DNA from: Chloroflexota bacterium
Lineage (GTDB): Bacteria; Chloroflexota; Anaerolineae; Aggregatilineales; UBA2796
NCBI GenBank assembly: GCA_017743585.1
Contig: JAGHYP010000119.1
Location: 1 to 8,097 of the forward strand
DNA: 8,097 bases
Direction: 5' to 3'
Of this stretch, positions 1 through 6,513 are shown piece after piece. Position 1 is the stretch's first letter, and each line of letters begins with the position of its first letter. The notes under the pieces were generated by a model that did no database searches, was not told the DNA's origin, and worked only from the letters and a program-made list of their open reading frames with translations. The position numbers and the translations under genes were made by a program.

Positions 1-59
1 ATTGGCGTGCCATCGGCGCGCTGCAGCGGCAGGACGCGTTCAGTGCGCGGCACGCCAAT
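1..59. repeat. perfect 11-bp inverted repeat inside the truncated CDS
   Basis: Bases 1-11 (attggcgtgcc) and 49-59 (ggcacgccaat) are exact reverse complements separated by 37 nt. They lie in coding sequence and the left arm starts at the window edge, so the arms may be longer than visible. No function can be assigned; chance in GC-rich coding DNA is possible. Confidence 0.6.
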
Positions 60-507
60 AGAGAGCCTCGTGGTGGATGGCGCTGTGCTGATGGACTGGA
101 CATGGCAGCCGCCGCGGGCTGAGCAGGCGTCTGATGTGCGCTTCGGCGACGCGCTGCGCTTGGTCGGCTACACGCTCGATCAAACAATGCTACGTAGCGG
201 CGCAGAACTTGCTGTCACGCTCAGCTGGGAAGCGCTTGCAGCGCTCAAGGATGACTATCGGCTCGCCTTCGGCGTGTTGGATGAGCGCGACCAGATCGTA
301 GCGCAATCTGACGGCCCGCCGAGCGGCTATCCGACCTCTCTTTGGCAGCGCGGCGCTCGTTTCGCCGAGACGCGCCACTTGAGGTTGCCGACTGAGCTGC
401 CGAGCGGTGTGTATCGCCTGTACATCGGCTGGTACGATCAAAGCGGCGCGCGCTTGGCGCTGCCAGATGGTCAGACGCTCTTCTTTGTGCCGCTGCGCGT
501 TGAATAG
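1..507 (+). CDS. C-terminal part of a protein ending in a beta-sandwich domain (5'-truncated)
   Basis: The frame is open from base 1 to a TAG at 505-507, so this is the 3' end of a longer gene; the GTG at 7 is probably internal. The last ~120 residues carry a recognisable pattern: 'LVGYTLD', 'LAVTLSWEA', 'DYRLAFGVLD', 'IVAQSDGPPSGYPTSLW', then 'LPSGVYRLYIGWYD' and 'ARLALPDG'. From family knowledge, this is the all-beta C-terminal domain repeatedly found on large Chloroflexota membrane proteins of the ArnT/PMT glycosyltransferase type, following their transmembrane part. No membrane segment is visible in the piece present, so the catalytic function is inference only. It lies 76 nt upstream of the molybdoenzyme gene on the same strand; co-transcription is possible but not shown. 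The first ~35 residues do not match the domain and could not be placed. Confidence 0.7.
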   Translation: MGVPSARCSGRTRSVRGTPIESLVVDGAVLMDWTWQPPRAEQASDVRFGDALRLVGYTLDQTMLRSGAELAVTLSWEALAALKDDYRLAFGVLDERDQIVAQSDGPPSGYPTSLWQRGARFAETRHLRLPTELPSGVYRLYIGWYDQSGARLALPDGQTLFFVPLRVE

Positions 508-514
508 CTAGAAT
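485..514 (+). promoter_or_regulatory. weak sigma70-like promoter candidate before the molybdoenzyme gene
   Basis: TTGTGC (485-490) and TAGAAT (509-514) are spaced by 18 nt and would start transcription about 60 nt before the ATG at 584. The -35 half matches consensus only in its TTG, and it lies inside the end of the upstream gene. It is listed as the best candidate in the gap, not as a firm call. Confidence 0.22.
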
Positions 515-583
515 ATGCCTGATTGATTTGAAGCACACGTCGCGGCGCGCGATCCGCCGTAAACTGAGCCTGAGGATGTACAC

Positions 584-1693
584 ATGTCACAAGCGCAGCC
601 GCCAAGACGCTTTTCGCGGCGCGGATTTCTGGTCGCTCTCACAGGCTCGGCACTGGCTGCTGCCTGCCATCCCGCTGAGCGGATCGTCCCAACGATGTAC
701 ACGCCTGATTCAGGCGCTAATCGGCCGGCACACGCGCCGTCGCCCGCGCTGACCTTGCCGCCTGCCGCGCCTGATGCCGCTTTTGGCGCCCTCACCTACG
801 ATAAGCCGATCTTGACGGACGTCGCTGATCTTTTCATCGCGCAATACGACTACAACAACACGCCTGAAGTGGACGCGCAATCTTGGTCGCTGCGCGTAGA
901 CGGCTTGGTCGAGTCGCCGATGTCGTTCACGCTCGACGAACTGCGCGCCATGCCGTCCGTGACCGATACGCGCGTCTTGGAATGCATCTCCAATCCGAGC
1001 GGCGGCAACTTGATCGGCAACTTGAAATGGCGCGGCGTGTTGTTCAGCGAGATTGTGGTGCGCGTGAAGCCGAAGGCGCGAGCGACTCACGTCAAATTCG
1101 AGGCAGCTGACGGCTACACGACAGCGGTCACCACAGCGTGGATGCTGCAGCCTGGTACCATGCTCGCCTACGAGATGAACGACGCGCCACTGACCGTGCC
1201 GCATGGCTTCCCGTTGCGCGTTCATATCCCCGGCCTATATGGGCAGAAGATGCCGCGCTGGCTGACGCGCATTGAATTCATAGACTACGATTTCATTGGC
1301 TATTGGGAATCGCGCGGTTGGTCGAACGTGGCGGCGATGCGCACCAAGTCCATCATCCACACGCCGAGCGAAGGCGCCGAAGTGATGGCAGGCGCGCAAA
1401 TTGTCTTGCAAGGCGTGGCAGTAGCAGGCACGCGCCGCATTCTCAGGGTCGAGGTGCAAATTGACGACGGCGAATGGATGCCTGCGACGCTCGTGCCGAG
1501 CGGCGATACGCCGCTGGCGTGGACGCAATGGCATCTCACGTGGACGTTGCCTGCGCCCGGCGTGTATCGGATTGGCGTGCGCGCCACAGACGAGACAGGC
1601 TTTGTGCAGCGCGCTGAGGTGCGCGGCTCGTTCGGCGGCGCTTTTCCAAGCGGCACGGACGCCATTCATCGGCGCGCCATACGCGCGCTTTGA
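584..1693 (+). CDS. Tat-exported sulfite oxidase-family molybdopterin oxidoreductase, probable lipoprotein
   Basis: A 369-aa enzyme of the sulfite oxidase/sulfite dehydrogenase fold, which uses a mononuclear Mo-molybdopterin to oxidise sulfite or a related small anion and passes electrons to a cytochrome c. The start ATG is preceded by GAGG at 572-575 with 8-nt spacing. Residues 10-28 (FSRRGFLVALTGSALAAAC) combine a twin-arginine motif (R12, R13) with a lipobox ending at Cys28, so the folded cofactor-loaded protein is probably exported by Tat and anchored outside the membrane. Residues ~75-240 are the Mo-co domain: 'RVLECISNPSGG' places the predicted Mo-ligating cysteine at C134, and 'HGFPLRVHIPGLYGQK' (207-222) is the conserved pterin/substrate stretch. 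Residues ~255-350 form the Ig-like dimerisation domain of true sulfite oxidases, which argues against MsrP/YedY. No haem domain is fused, as in SorA-type enzymes. A cytochrome-like remnant follows 48 nt downstream. Confidence 0.88.
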   Translation: MSQAQPPRRFSRRGFLVALTGSALAAACHPAERIVPTMYTPDSGANRPAHAPSPALTLPPAAPDAAFGALTYDKPILTDVADLFIAQYDYNNTPEVDAQSWSLRVDGLVESPMSFTLDELRAMPSVTDTRVLECISNPSGGNLIGNLKWRGVLFSEIVVRVKPKARATHVKFEAADGYTTAVTTAWMLQPGTMLAYEMNDAPLTVPHGFPLRVHIPGLYGQKMPRWLTRIEFIDYDFIGYWESRGWSNVAAMRTKSIIHTPSEGAEVMAGAQIVLQGVAVAGTRRILRVEVQIDDGEWMPATLVPSGDTPLAWTQWHLTWTLPAPGVYRIGVRATDETGFVQRAEVRGSFGGAFPSGTDAIHRRAIRAL

Positions 1694-1697
1694 CCCT

Positions 1698-1726
1698 GCG
1701 CACGCACAATTACGCGCACGCACAAT
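1698..1726 (+). repeat. short direct repeat of 13 nt
   Basis: The word gcgcacgcacaat occurs at 1698-1710 and again at 1714-1726 (16-nt period), between the stop of the molybdoenzyme gene and the next ribosome binding site. It looks like a small tandem duplication in non-coding DNA. No function is suggested. Confidence 0.6.
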
Positions 1727-1741
1727 ACGGCTGGAGCGAAC

Positions 1742-2119
1742 ATGCCGCGCCGTCGGCGTTGGCTCATCTTTTTGCCTCTGCTATGCTTTGCGCTTCTTAC
1801 GCTAGGCAGTCCATTACACGCTTGATTGTCCCGCCATTTCGTGCAGCGGGGCGCTGAGCCTCGGCGCAGGCTTGCGATAAGCGCTTGCTGAGCGCGGCAG
1901 CGCGCCGCCAACTGATCTTGAGACAAGTGCAGCTGTTCTGCTCGGATTGTCATCAGGCGCACAAGGCGCAGCCGCTGATCCTTCGCAGACGAGACGCTGC
2001 ACAATGCAGCGTGTGTTGGCATGTCACTTGCTGCGCAATGCAGCGCGCGTGGCACGTTACTTAGCGATGCGCGCCGGCCCACAAGGTGCGCGCGAACCGA
2101 GCAGACAGTGGCAGCCTAG
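1742..2119 (+). pseudogene. remnant of a secreted multihaem cytochrome c
   Basis: An ATG at 1742 with GGAG at 1733-1736 opens a 27-codon frame (R-R-R-R-W, then a Leu/Phe-rich core ending SPLHA) that reads as a complete Sec signal peptide and then stops at TGA 1823-1825. Just after it, the +1 frame reads D-C-P-A and the signal-peptide frame reads R-H-F-V-Q-R, as though a CPACH haem site had been broken by small indels. From 1858 a third stretch, in another frame, contains FCSDCHQAH (cysteines at 1939 and 1948, His at 1951) and, 22 residues on, CSVCWH (2005-2022), a CxxCH with one extra codon. Returning to the signal-peptide frame near 2018, it stays open to TAG 2117-2119. The paired CxxCH-x2-H and CxxCH spacing is typical of multihaem c-type cytochromes. 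With three frames and internal stops it should make no holocytochrome. Position suggests a former electron acceptor for the upstream Mo enzyme. Alternatives are a chance assembly of motifs or indel errors in the sequence. Confidence 0.55.
1997..2063 (+). repeat. imperfect ~34-nt tandem duplication in the cytochrome remnant
   Basis: Units 1997-2030 and 2031-2063 align along their whole length (ctgcRcaatgcagcg...ggcaYgtYactt) with about six substitutions and one missing T. The first unit encodes the CSVCWH haem-site remnant. In the signal-peptide frame the duplicated part again reads A-A-Q-C-S. The duplication with its 1-nt length difference would by itself break the reading frame. Confidence 0.7.
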
Positions 2120-2196
2120 CGTCTATTGCGTAGTTGCGACATCAACGCTGATTTAGCAGTAAGCCGAGAAACGCTATCGAATGTGAAGGAACCTTG

Positions 2197-2202
2197 TATA
2201 AT
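2197..2202 (+). promoter_or_regulatory. consensus -10 box (TATAAT) of the two-gene NTPase operon
   Basis: TATAAT at 2197-2202 lies 42 nt before the chosen ATG at 2245, giving an expected leader of roughly 35 nt. No convincing TTGACA-like hexamer lies 16-18 nt upstream (that region reads tatcga), and the preceding TTG is not a canonical TGn extended -10. An interrupted palindrome AAGG-AA-CCTT (2186-2195) sits directly against the -10, where a regulator could act; that is inference. Bases 2120-2185 show nothing else I can name. Confidence 0.6.
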
Positions 2203-2232
2203 GGAGACATTTGTGGGCAGCAGATATCCGTT

Positions 2233-2236
2233 GAGG
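2233..2236 (+). promoter_or_regulatory. ribosome binding site deciding the start at 2245
   Basis: GAGG is followed by 8 nt and then ATG at 2245. A TTG at 2194 would extend the frame by 17 codons, but it overlaps the TATAAT box and so cannot lie in a transcript made from that promoter. The next ATG at 2251 is 14 nt from the GAGG, which is too far. Confidence 0.65.
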
Positions 2237-2244
2237 ACTTTGCC

Positions 2245-5200
2245 ATGAGCATGAGCATTCGTCATAAACGGCTGAGCGAGCTGAAGCAATCGGGGCAGGT
2301 GGCGGAATTTCGCTTGAGCGATGGAACAACCATTGTGGGCGTTGTGCAAGATTTTGATGCAAACGATGTCTGTATCGTGAGCAGCGGCGCTGAACGAATC
2401 ATCGCGCACAGCGCAATTGCGCAAATCAACATCGGCGGTATTGGCGGCACTAGTAGCTATGCGGATGCGCGCGTCGTGATCAGCAGCGGCTCGGATGCAT
2501 TGAGCGAGCTTGCAAGGCGTGCGCAGCAAGCTGTTCAAGAAGTGCGTTGGACAAACATGGAGCTGCCAAGACCTGTTGAGCGGCTGAACGTGCTGCGAAG
2601 CCAACTGCTCGGCTTGCCTGGACAGCTCTGGACAGCCGCTTTGAACTACATGCGTGACCGCGCTTGGCAAAGCGCCGCTCAGAAATTCTTCGAGCTAGCG
2701 CGTGTTTTAGGCAATAATTATGAACCGTACTACAACGCTGCCATCTGCTATGCGCATGCGGCGGAATTCGCAGTCTCAACCTTGCTCTTCGAGCAGACCA
2801 TTCGCTTGAACAACAATCGCGATGCTTTCACAGGCGGCGTGTTTGCTGCATTGAAAGCACAACTCTGGCACAAAGCCACAGCTTGGATGATCGAACTGTT
2901 TTTGATGACGCGCGGCGAAGCCTCGACGCATTCAGCGTTGGATTACGCGCTTCGACTCGGCTTGTATCAGACTGCTATCAATGCTCTGCAGCAGGCGCTG
3001 CTGAAACAAATTCAACTCTCGCCCGACTGGCTGTCAGAGCGCATCGCTTACGTTGCGCACCAAGCGCAGTTGACGCCAGCGCTCAACAACGAAGTGGCTC
3101 ATTTTTGCTGCACGCCCGATCTTGAGAGCGCCAGCGCACTTCTTAATAAGTTATCGCCAGTCATTTCTGATCAGCCTACGCTAGATTATCGGACGGCGCA
3201 AGGCACTCTGGCGAGCCTGCTGGAGCGCTACCCACAATATGACTTCAACAGGCTTGATAAGCTCTACGAGCAGGCTGAACAGATGCGCCAAGCCAATCGT
3301 CTGCGGGTGGCGAAGGACCTGTTCGAGGAACTTCTGAAGCTCGATCCGCGCAATCAGCGCGCTCAAAGTGCGCTACGCGACTTGGAAAGCCGCTTAGCGC
3401 CGCCTCAGTATCCGATCCATGCGCCTAGAACATATGCCCCGAAACCTAGGTCGGCGACAGGCGCGTCCGTACCGCGCGATGGCGGCTACTATGCACACGC
3501 TAAGCGCGCTGAGAGCAAGAGAGATTTTGCAGCTGCGGAAGAGTACTTCCGTAAAGCAATAGAAAATGATGACCGCGCCGAGAGCGCAGTCAAAGACCTC
3601 GCCTCGCTGCTCAATCAGCAAGGGCGCACCGAGGAAGCTATTCGAGAGCTAGAGACATTCTTAAGAACAACAAATCGAGTCTCTAATCTGCTGAGCTTTC
3701 GAAATCAGCTGATCAATCTCCACCAGCGAGCAGGCAACTATGCTCGCGCCATTGATCTGATCAATGCAAATTTGCCTAAACAACCCTCTAATCGGCGGCA
3801 CGTTGCCCTGCTGCAGAAAGCCTACTGCCAAATGCAGCTCAATCAGCTTGAAGAGGCGGAGAAAACGCTGCAGCAAGTCCTTGGTTTGGTACCTGCAAAT
3901 GACGTGGCACAGCGCTGGCTCGAGAGCGTTCAGGAAGCGCTGCGCTCGGGCAGCAGGCTCTCCCTGCTCTCGCTGCAGAACGCTTACAACGAACTCTGGG
4001 AGCGGACGATAAGCCCGTTCTTGCGCTTCTACATAGATCGCTGTACCTATGAAGGTATCCCTGATGCGCAGCGCGCCACGCGCGACTTCACCGAAGAAGA
4101 CTTCACCAAGTTGCGCGGCTTGATTGAAGGCGCAGGGCAAAAGCGACCATCTCAACGCGCTGAGCTGTATCTGACCCAAGCAGCTGTCGCTGAGCGATTG
4201 GGTAGAGAGACCGATGAAATCCTCGAGCCGCTTCACAAATACGCTTTGAATATGGCGGAAGCGAGTGCTATCGAAGGCAGGCATCCTGACGTGATTGGCG
4301 CTTACTTGAGCAGCGCTGTATCAACCGCATCAAAAATGCACGATGTACTCGAAAAGGCGCTGAACGACTATCTCGGTCGGATAACTCATGTCAAAGCGAG
4401 TCGTCTTGCCCAAACGCTTAATCAGATTATCTCTAGCCAGCAAACAACAGCTTTCGAGTGGTTGCTTGAGGTATCGCTCTCTGCACAGATTATTTCGGAG
4501 TCTATGTTACACGTCGCCAGCAAGTCAATGTTAGCGGGTAAGTTCAGTGAGCTATGCAGGAACTATGCGCCTGCGCTTGAAGCGCCGCAGAACATTGAAG
4601 ACGCATGGCAAAAGGCGCGCGATGCTGTCCGCCAGAGGCGCGACCACGTCCGCCAAGAGTTCGAATACCTGCGCAACATTGCCGCTGATCTAAGCACTGC
4701 TGAAGAGCAGCGCTCGCGCCTGAATGAGCTGCGCAGCCGCTTGCGCAGCAGGCTCGATCAGGATCGATTGCAGCGCATCGCAGAAATTCAAGAGCAGGTC
4801 ATCTCGTACACCAAGCAAAACTCTTATGTCGAGCGCGAGCGCCTCGCTTATATCGTTGCCGAGACAGCCATCCCCAACTTGCTGAGCGAGATTGAAGCCA
4901 ATCCCACCATCTACTCGATAGAGCAGTTCTATGGCTACCTCAGGGCGCTTCAGGAGGCATTGCGCGAACACTTCGAGCGAATTCAGCGACAAGCCGAGCC
5001 GCAAGAATTGATGTGCAAGCTACCCGTTGAGAGCTACCCCAATCAAGAAGAGATTAATTGCCAAATTGAGATCAGCAATCTTGAAGGCAAAAGCCCGGTC
5101 AGCGAGCTGGTGGTACATGTAGCGCCTTCGCCAAACAACGAGTATCAGTTGATTCAGCAGAGCGTCCCGATCAATGTCACGCTAGAAGGTGGGCGCTCGG

Positions 5201-6510
5201 TCACTTGCCAAGTGCCAATTCGATTGACGCCTGCCGCGCGCGCAGCGCAGGTGTTGACCCTACACTACGATCTCTCCTACACGCTGCGCTCTGGGCGTCA
5301 AGCTAGTCAGACTGGCCTAACACTGCCGATTCGCCTCTATAACGCTGAGGATTTCAAGCCGATACACAATCCATATGCTGTTTACGCCAACGGCCGACAA
5401 GTTGACGACGATAGAATGTTTTACGGGCGCGACAGGCTGATCGAGAATTTGAAGGCGGCGATCCTCAGCGCGCCTGTAGGCAAGAGTGTGGTCATCTTCG
5501 GGCAGAAGCGCACGGGCAAGTCCTCAGTCCTGTACCATCTGAAGCGGCGACTACCTAGGCAGTTCATCCCGATCCAGTTCAGCATCGGCGAGATCGTAAA
5601 CGATCTTTCCGTCAGGGCGTTTCTGTACACAATCATCAAGGAGCTGAGCTATGCGCTCGAGGAGCGCTTCCCTGAAGCCTTCGAGTCAGCAGAGCGGCCC
5701 AAGCTGAGCGATTTGAGCGATTCGCCTGAGCTGATCTTCTACGATTACATGAATAGCACGCTGCGCCGATTGAAGGCTATCCAGCCTGAGGCGCGCCTGA
5801 TCTTGCTCATAGACGAGTTCACCTACTTGTACAGCGGGATTCAGGCGGGCACACTTCCGCACACCTTCATGCGCTTTTGGAAAGCGCTGACAGAGCGTGG
5901 CTACTTCAGCACTGTGCTAGTCGGTCAGGATAGCATGCCGCGCTTCATGGAAGCCTTCCCAAATGAGTTCCAAGTGGCGCAACCCGAGCGCGTGACCTAC
6001 CTAGCGGAAGAGGATGCGCGCGGCCTGATCGTAAATCCGATTCGAATTCCTGAGACAGGCGAGAGCCGCTATCGTGGTCGCGCTGTCGAGCGCTTGCTGC
6101 AGCTGACCGCTGGCAGCCCTTACTACATTCAAATCTTCTGCAATCGCTTGGTCGAGTACATGAACAGCAACCGAGCGATTTACGTCACAGACGCAGATAT
6201 TGAGCGCGTGAAGCAAGAGCTGTTGCGCGGTCAGAATAGGCTGACCGACGGGCAATTCGATAATCTGCTCAGCTCTGCTGACGAATACACTGATCTTATC
6301 CCAGCGGCGGATGCGCGTGCCGTGCTGACTCAGATCGCGCAACACACGCGCTATCAAGACTGGTGCGATGCAGGGCGCATTCAGGCGCACACCAGCAAGC
6401 CGCTCGCTGAAGTCCTTGAAGACCTAGTGCGCCGCGACGTGCTGGAGAAACAAAACGATAGCTATCGCATCCGCGTCGGTCTGTTCAAAGAGTGGCTGCT
6501 GGAGAACTGA
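2245..6510 (+). CDS. Hfq/Sm-like - TPR - beta-sandwich - STAND-type NTPase (candidate conflict-system sensor/switch)
   Basis: A 1421-aa multidomain protein that I do not recognise as a named gene. In order: residues ~5-63, an Sm/Hfq-like fold; ~128-195 and ~340-566, TPR-type helix pairs (e.g. YEQAEQMRQANRLRVAKDLF and YYAHAKRAESKRDFAAAEEY); ~570-780, further all-helical sequence; ~785-870, Arg/Glu-rich coiled coil; ~920-1032, a beta-sandwich (alternating hydrophobic strands, Ig-like); ~1040-1421, a P-loop NTPase. The NTPase shows NPY (1042-1044) and FYGR (1059-1062) before the core, Walker A GQKRTGKS (1086-1093), Walker B LILLIDE (D1190, E1191), LVGQDS (1225-1230) at the sensor-1 position, a GSPYYIQ helix (1290-1296) and a C-terminal winged helix ending in VGLFKEWLLEN. 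This is the layout of STAND/ORC-like ATPases, which act as ligand-triggered switches. There is no signal peptide or membrane segment, so it is cytoplasmic. The next gene, 3 nt away, encodes a second NTPase with a HEPN-like end. I infer that this protein senses, possibly an RNA, and controls that partner. An ordinary regulatory scaffold is the alternative. Confidence 0.85.
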   Translation: MSMSIRHKRLSELKQSGQVAEFRLSDGTTIVGVVQDFDANDVCIVSSGAERIIAHSAIAQINIGGIGGTSSYADARVVISSGSDALSELARRAQQAVQEVRWTNMELPRPVERLNVLRSQLLGLPGQLWTAALNYMRDRAWQSAAQKFFELARVLGNNYEPYYNAAICYAHAAEFAVSTLLFEQTIRLNNNRDAFTGGVFAALKAQLWHKATAWMIELFLMTRGEASTHSALDYALRLGLYQTAINALQQALLKQIQLSPDWLSERIAYVAHQAQLTPALNNEVAHFCCTPDLESASALLNKLSPVISDQPTLDYRTAQGTLASLLERYPQYDFNRLDKLYEQAEQMRQANRLRVAKDLFEELLKLDPRNQRAQSALRDLESRLAPPQYPIHAPRTYAPKPRSATGASVPRDGGYYAHAKRAESKRDFAAAEEYFRKAIENDDRAESAVKDLASLLNQQGRTEEAIRELETFLRTTNRVSNLLSFRNQLINLHQRAGNYARAIDLINANLPKQPSNRRHVALLQKAYCQMQLNQLEEAEKTLQQVLGLVPANDVAQRWLESVQEALRSGSRLSLLSLQNAYNELWERTISPFLRFYIDRCTYEGIPDAQRATRDFTEEDFTKLRGLIEGAGQKRPSQRAELYLTQAAVAERLGRETDEILEPLHKYALNMAEASAIEGRHPDVIGAYLSSAVSTASKMHDVLEKALNDYLGRITHVKASRLAQTLNQIISSQQTTAFEWLLEVSLSAQIISESMLHVASKSMLAGKFSELCRNYAPALEAPQNIEDAWQKARDAVRQRRDHVRQEFEYLRNIAADLSTAEEQRSRLNELRSRLRSRLDQDRLQRIAEIQEQVISYTKQNSYVERERLAYIVAETAIPNLLSEIEANPTIYSIEQFYGYLRALQEALREHFERIQRQAEPQELMCKLPVESYPNQEEINCQIEISNLEGKSPVSELVVHVAPSPNNEYQLIQQSVPINVTLEGGRSVTCQVPIRLTPAARAAQVLTLHYDLSYTLRSGRQASQTGLTLPIRLYNAEDFKPIHNPYAVYANGRQVDDDRMFYGRDRLIENLKAAILSAPVGKSVVIFGQKRTGKSSVLYHLKRRLPRQFIPIQFSIGEIVNDLSVRAFLYTIIKELSYALEERFPEAFESAERPKLSDLSDSPELIFYDYMNSTLRRLKAIQPEARLILLIDEFTYLYSGIQAGTLPHTFMRFWKALTERGYFSTVLVGQDSMPRFMEAFPNEFQVAQPERVTYLAEEDARGLIVNPIRIPETGESRYRGRAVERLLQLTAGSPYYIQIFCNRLVEYMNSNRAIYVTDADIERVKQELLRGQNRLTDGQFDNLLSSADEYTDLIPAADARAVLTQIAQHTRYQDWCDAGRIQAHTSKPLAEVLEDLVRRDVLEKQNDSYRIRVGLFKEWLLEN
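2257..2433 (+). other. Hfq/Sm-like domain at the N terminus of the large NTPase
   Basis: Residues 5-63 can be laid on E. coli Hfq almost without gaps: an N-terminal helix (RHKRLSELKQSG), then 'FRLSDGTTIVGVVQDFD' matching Hfq 'YLVNGIKLQGQIESFD', then 'IIAHSAIAQI' matching 'MVYKHAISTV'. The Sm1 Gly and the FD pair (F37, D38) are kept, and the histidine of the Hfq YKH motif is H55 here. The lysine before it is Ala54, and the Gln-Phe after FD is replaced by Ala-Asn, so the classical poly-U pocket is altered. A ring of such domains could oligomerise the NTPase and bind RNA; both are inference from the fold. Confidence 0.65.
6501..6504 (+). promoter_or_regulatory. ribosome binding site of the second operon gene, inside the end of the first
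   Basis: GGAG in the last codons of the large NTPase gene lies 9 nt before the ATG at 6514, and a second purine stretch (tgagg) overlaps its TGA stop. The placement makes translational coupling and a fixed ratio of the two proteins likely. Confidence 0.55.
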
Positions 6511-6513
6511 GGC

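Noticed and set aside
7..507. GTG at 7 as the start of a complete 166-aa protein
   Set aside because: The frame is open to the window edge, there is no ribosome binding site to see, and the domain matches the C-terminal end of much longer proteins.
542..560. Hairpin gcggcg/cgccgt as a terminator of the first gene
   Set aside because: The stem is only 5-6 bp with a wobble pair and is followed by aaactg rather than a T-run.
584..1693. MsrP/YedY methionine-sulfoxide reductase identity for the molybdoenzyme
   Set aside because: A C-terminal Ig-like dimerisation region of about 100 residues follows the Mo domain, which MsrP lacks.
2194..2244. TTG at 2194 as the start of the large NTPase
   Set aside because: It overlaps the TATAAT box and has no ribosome binding site, whereas ATG 2245 has GAGG at 8 nt.
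1666..2670. Long minus-strand open frames over the gap and the start of the NTPase gene
   Set aside because: Their composition mirrors the GC-rich opposite strand. They have no recognisable domain or start signal and overlap the cytochrome remnant and the Sm domain.
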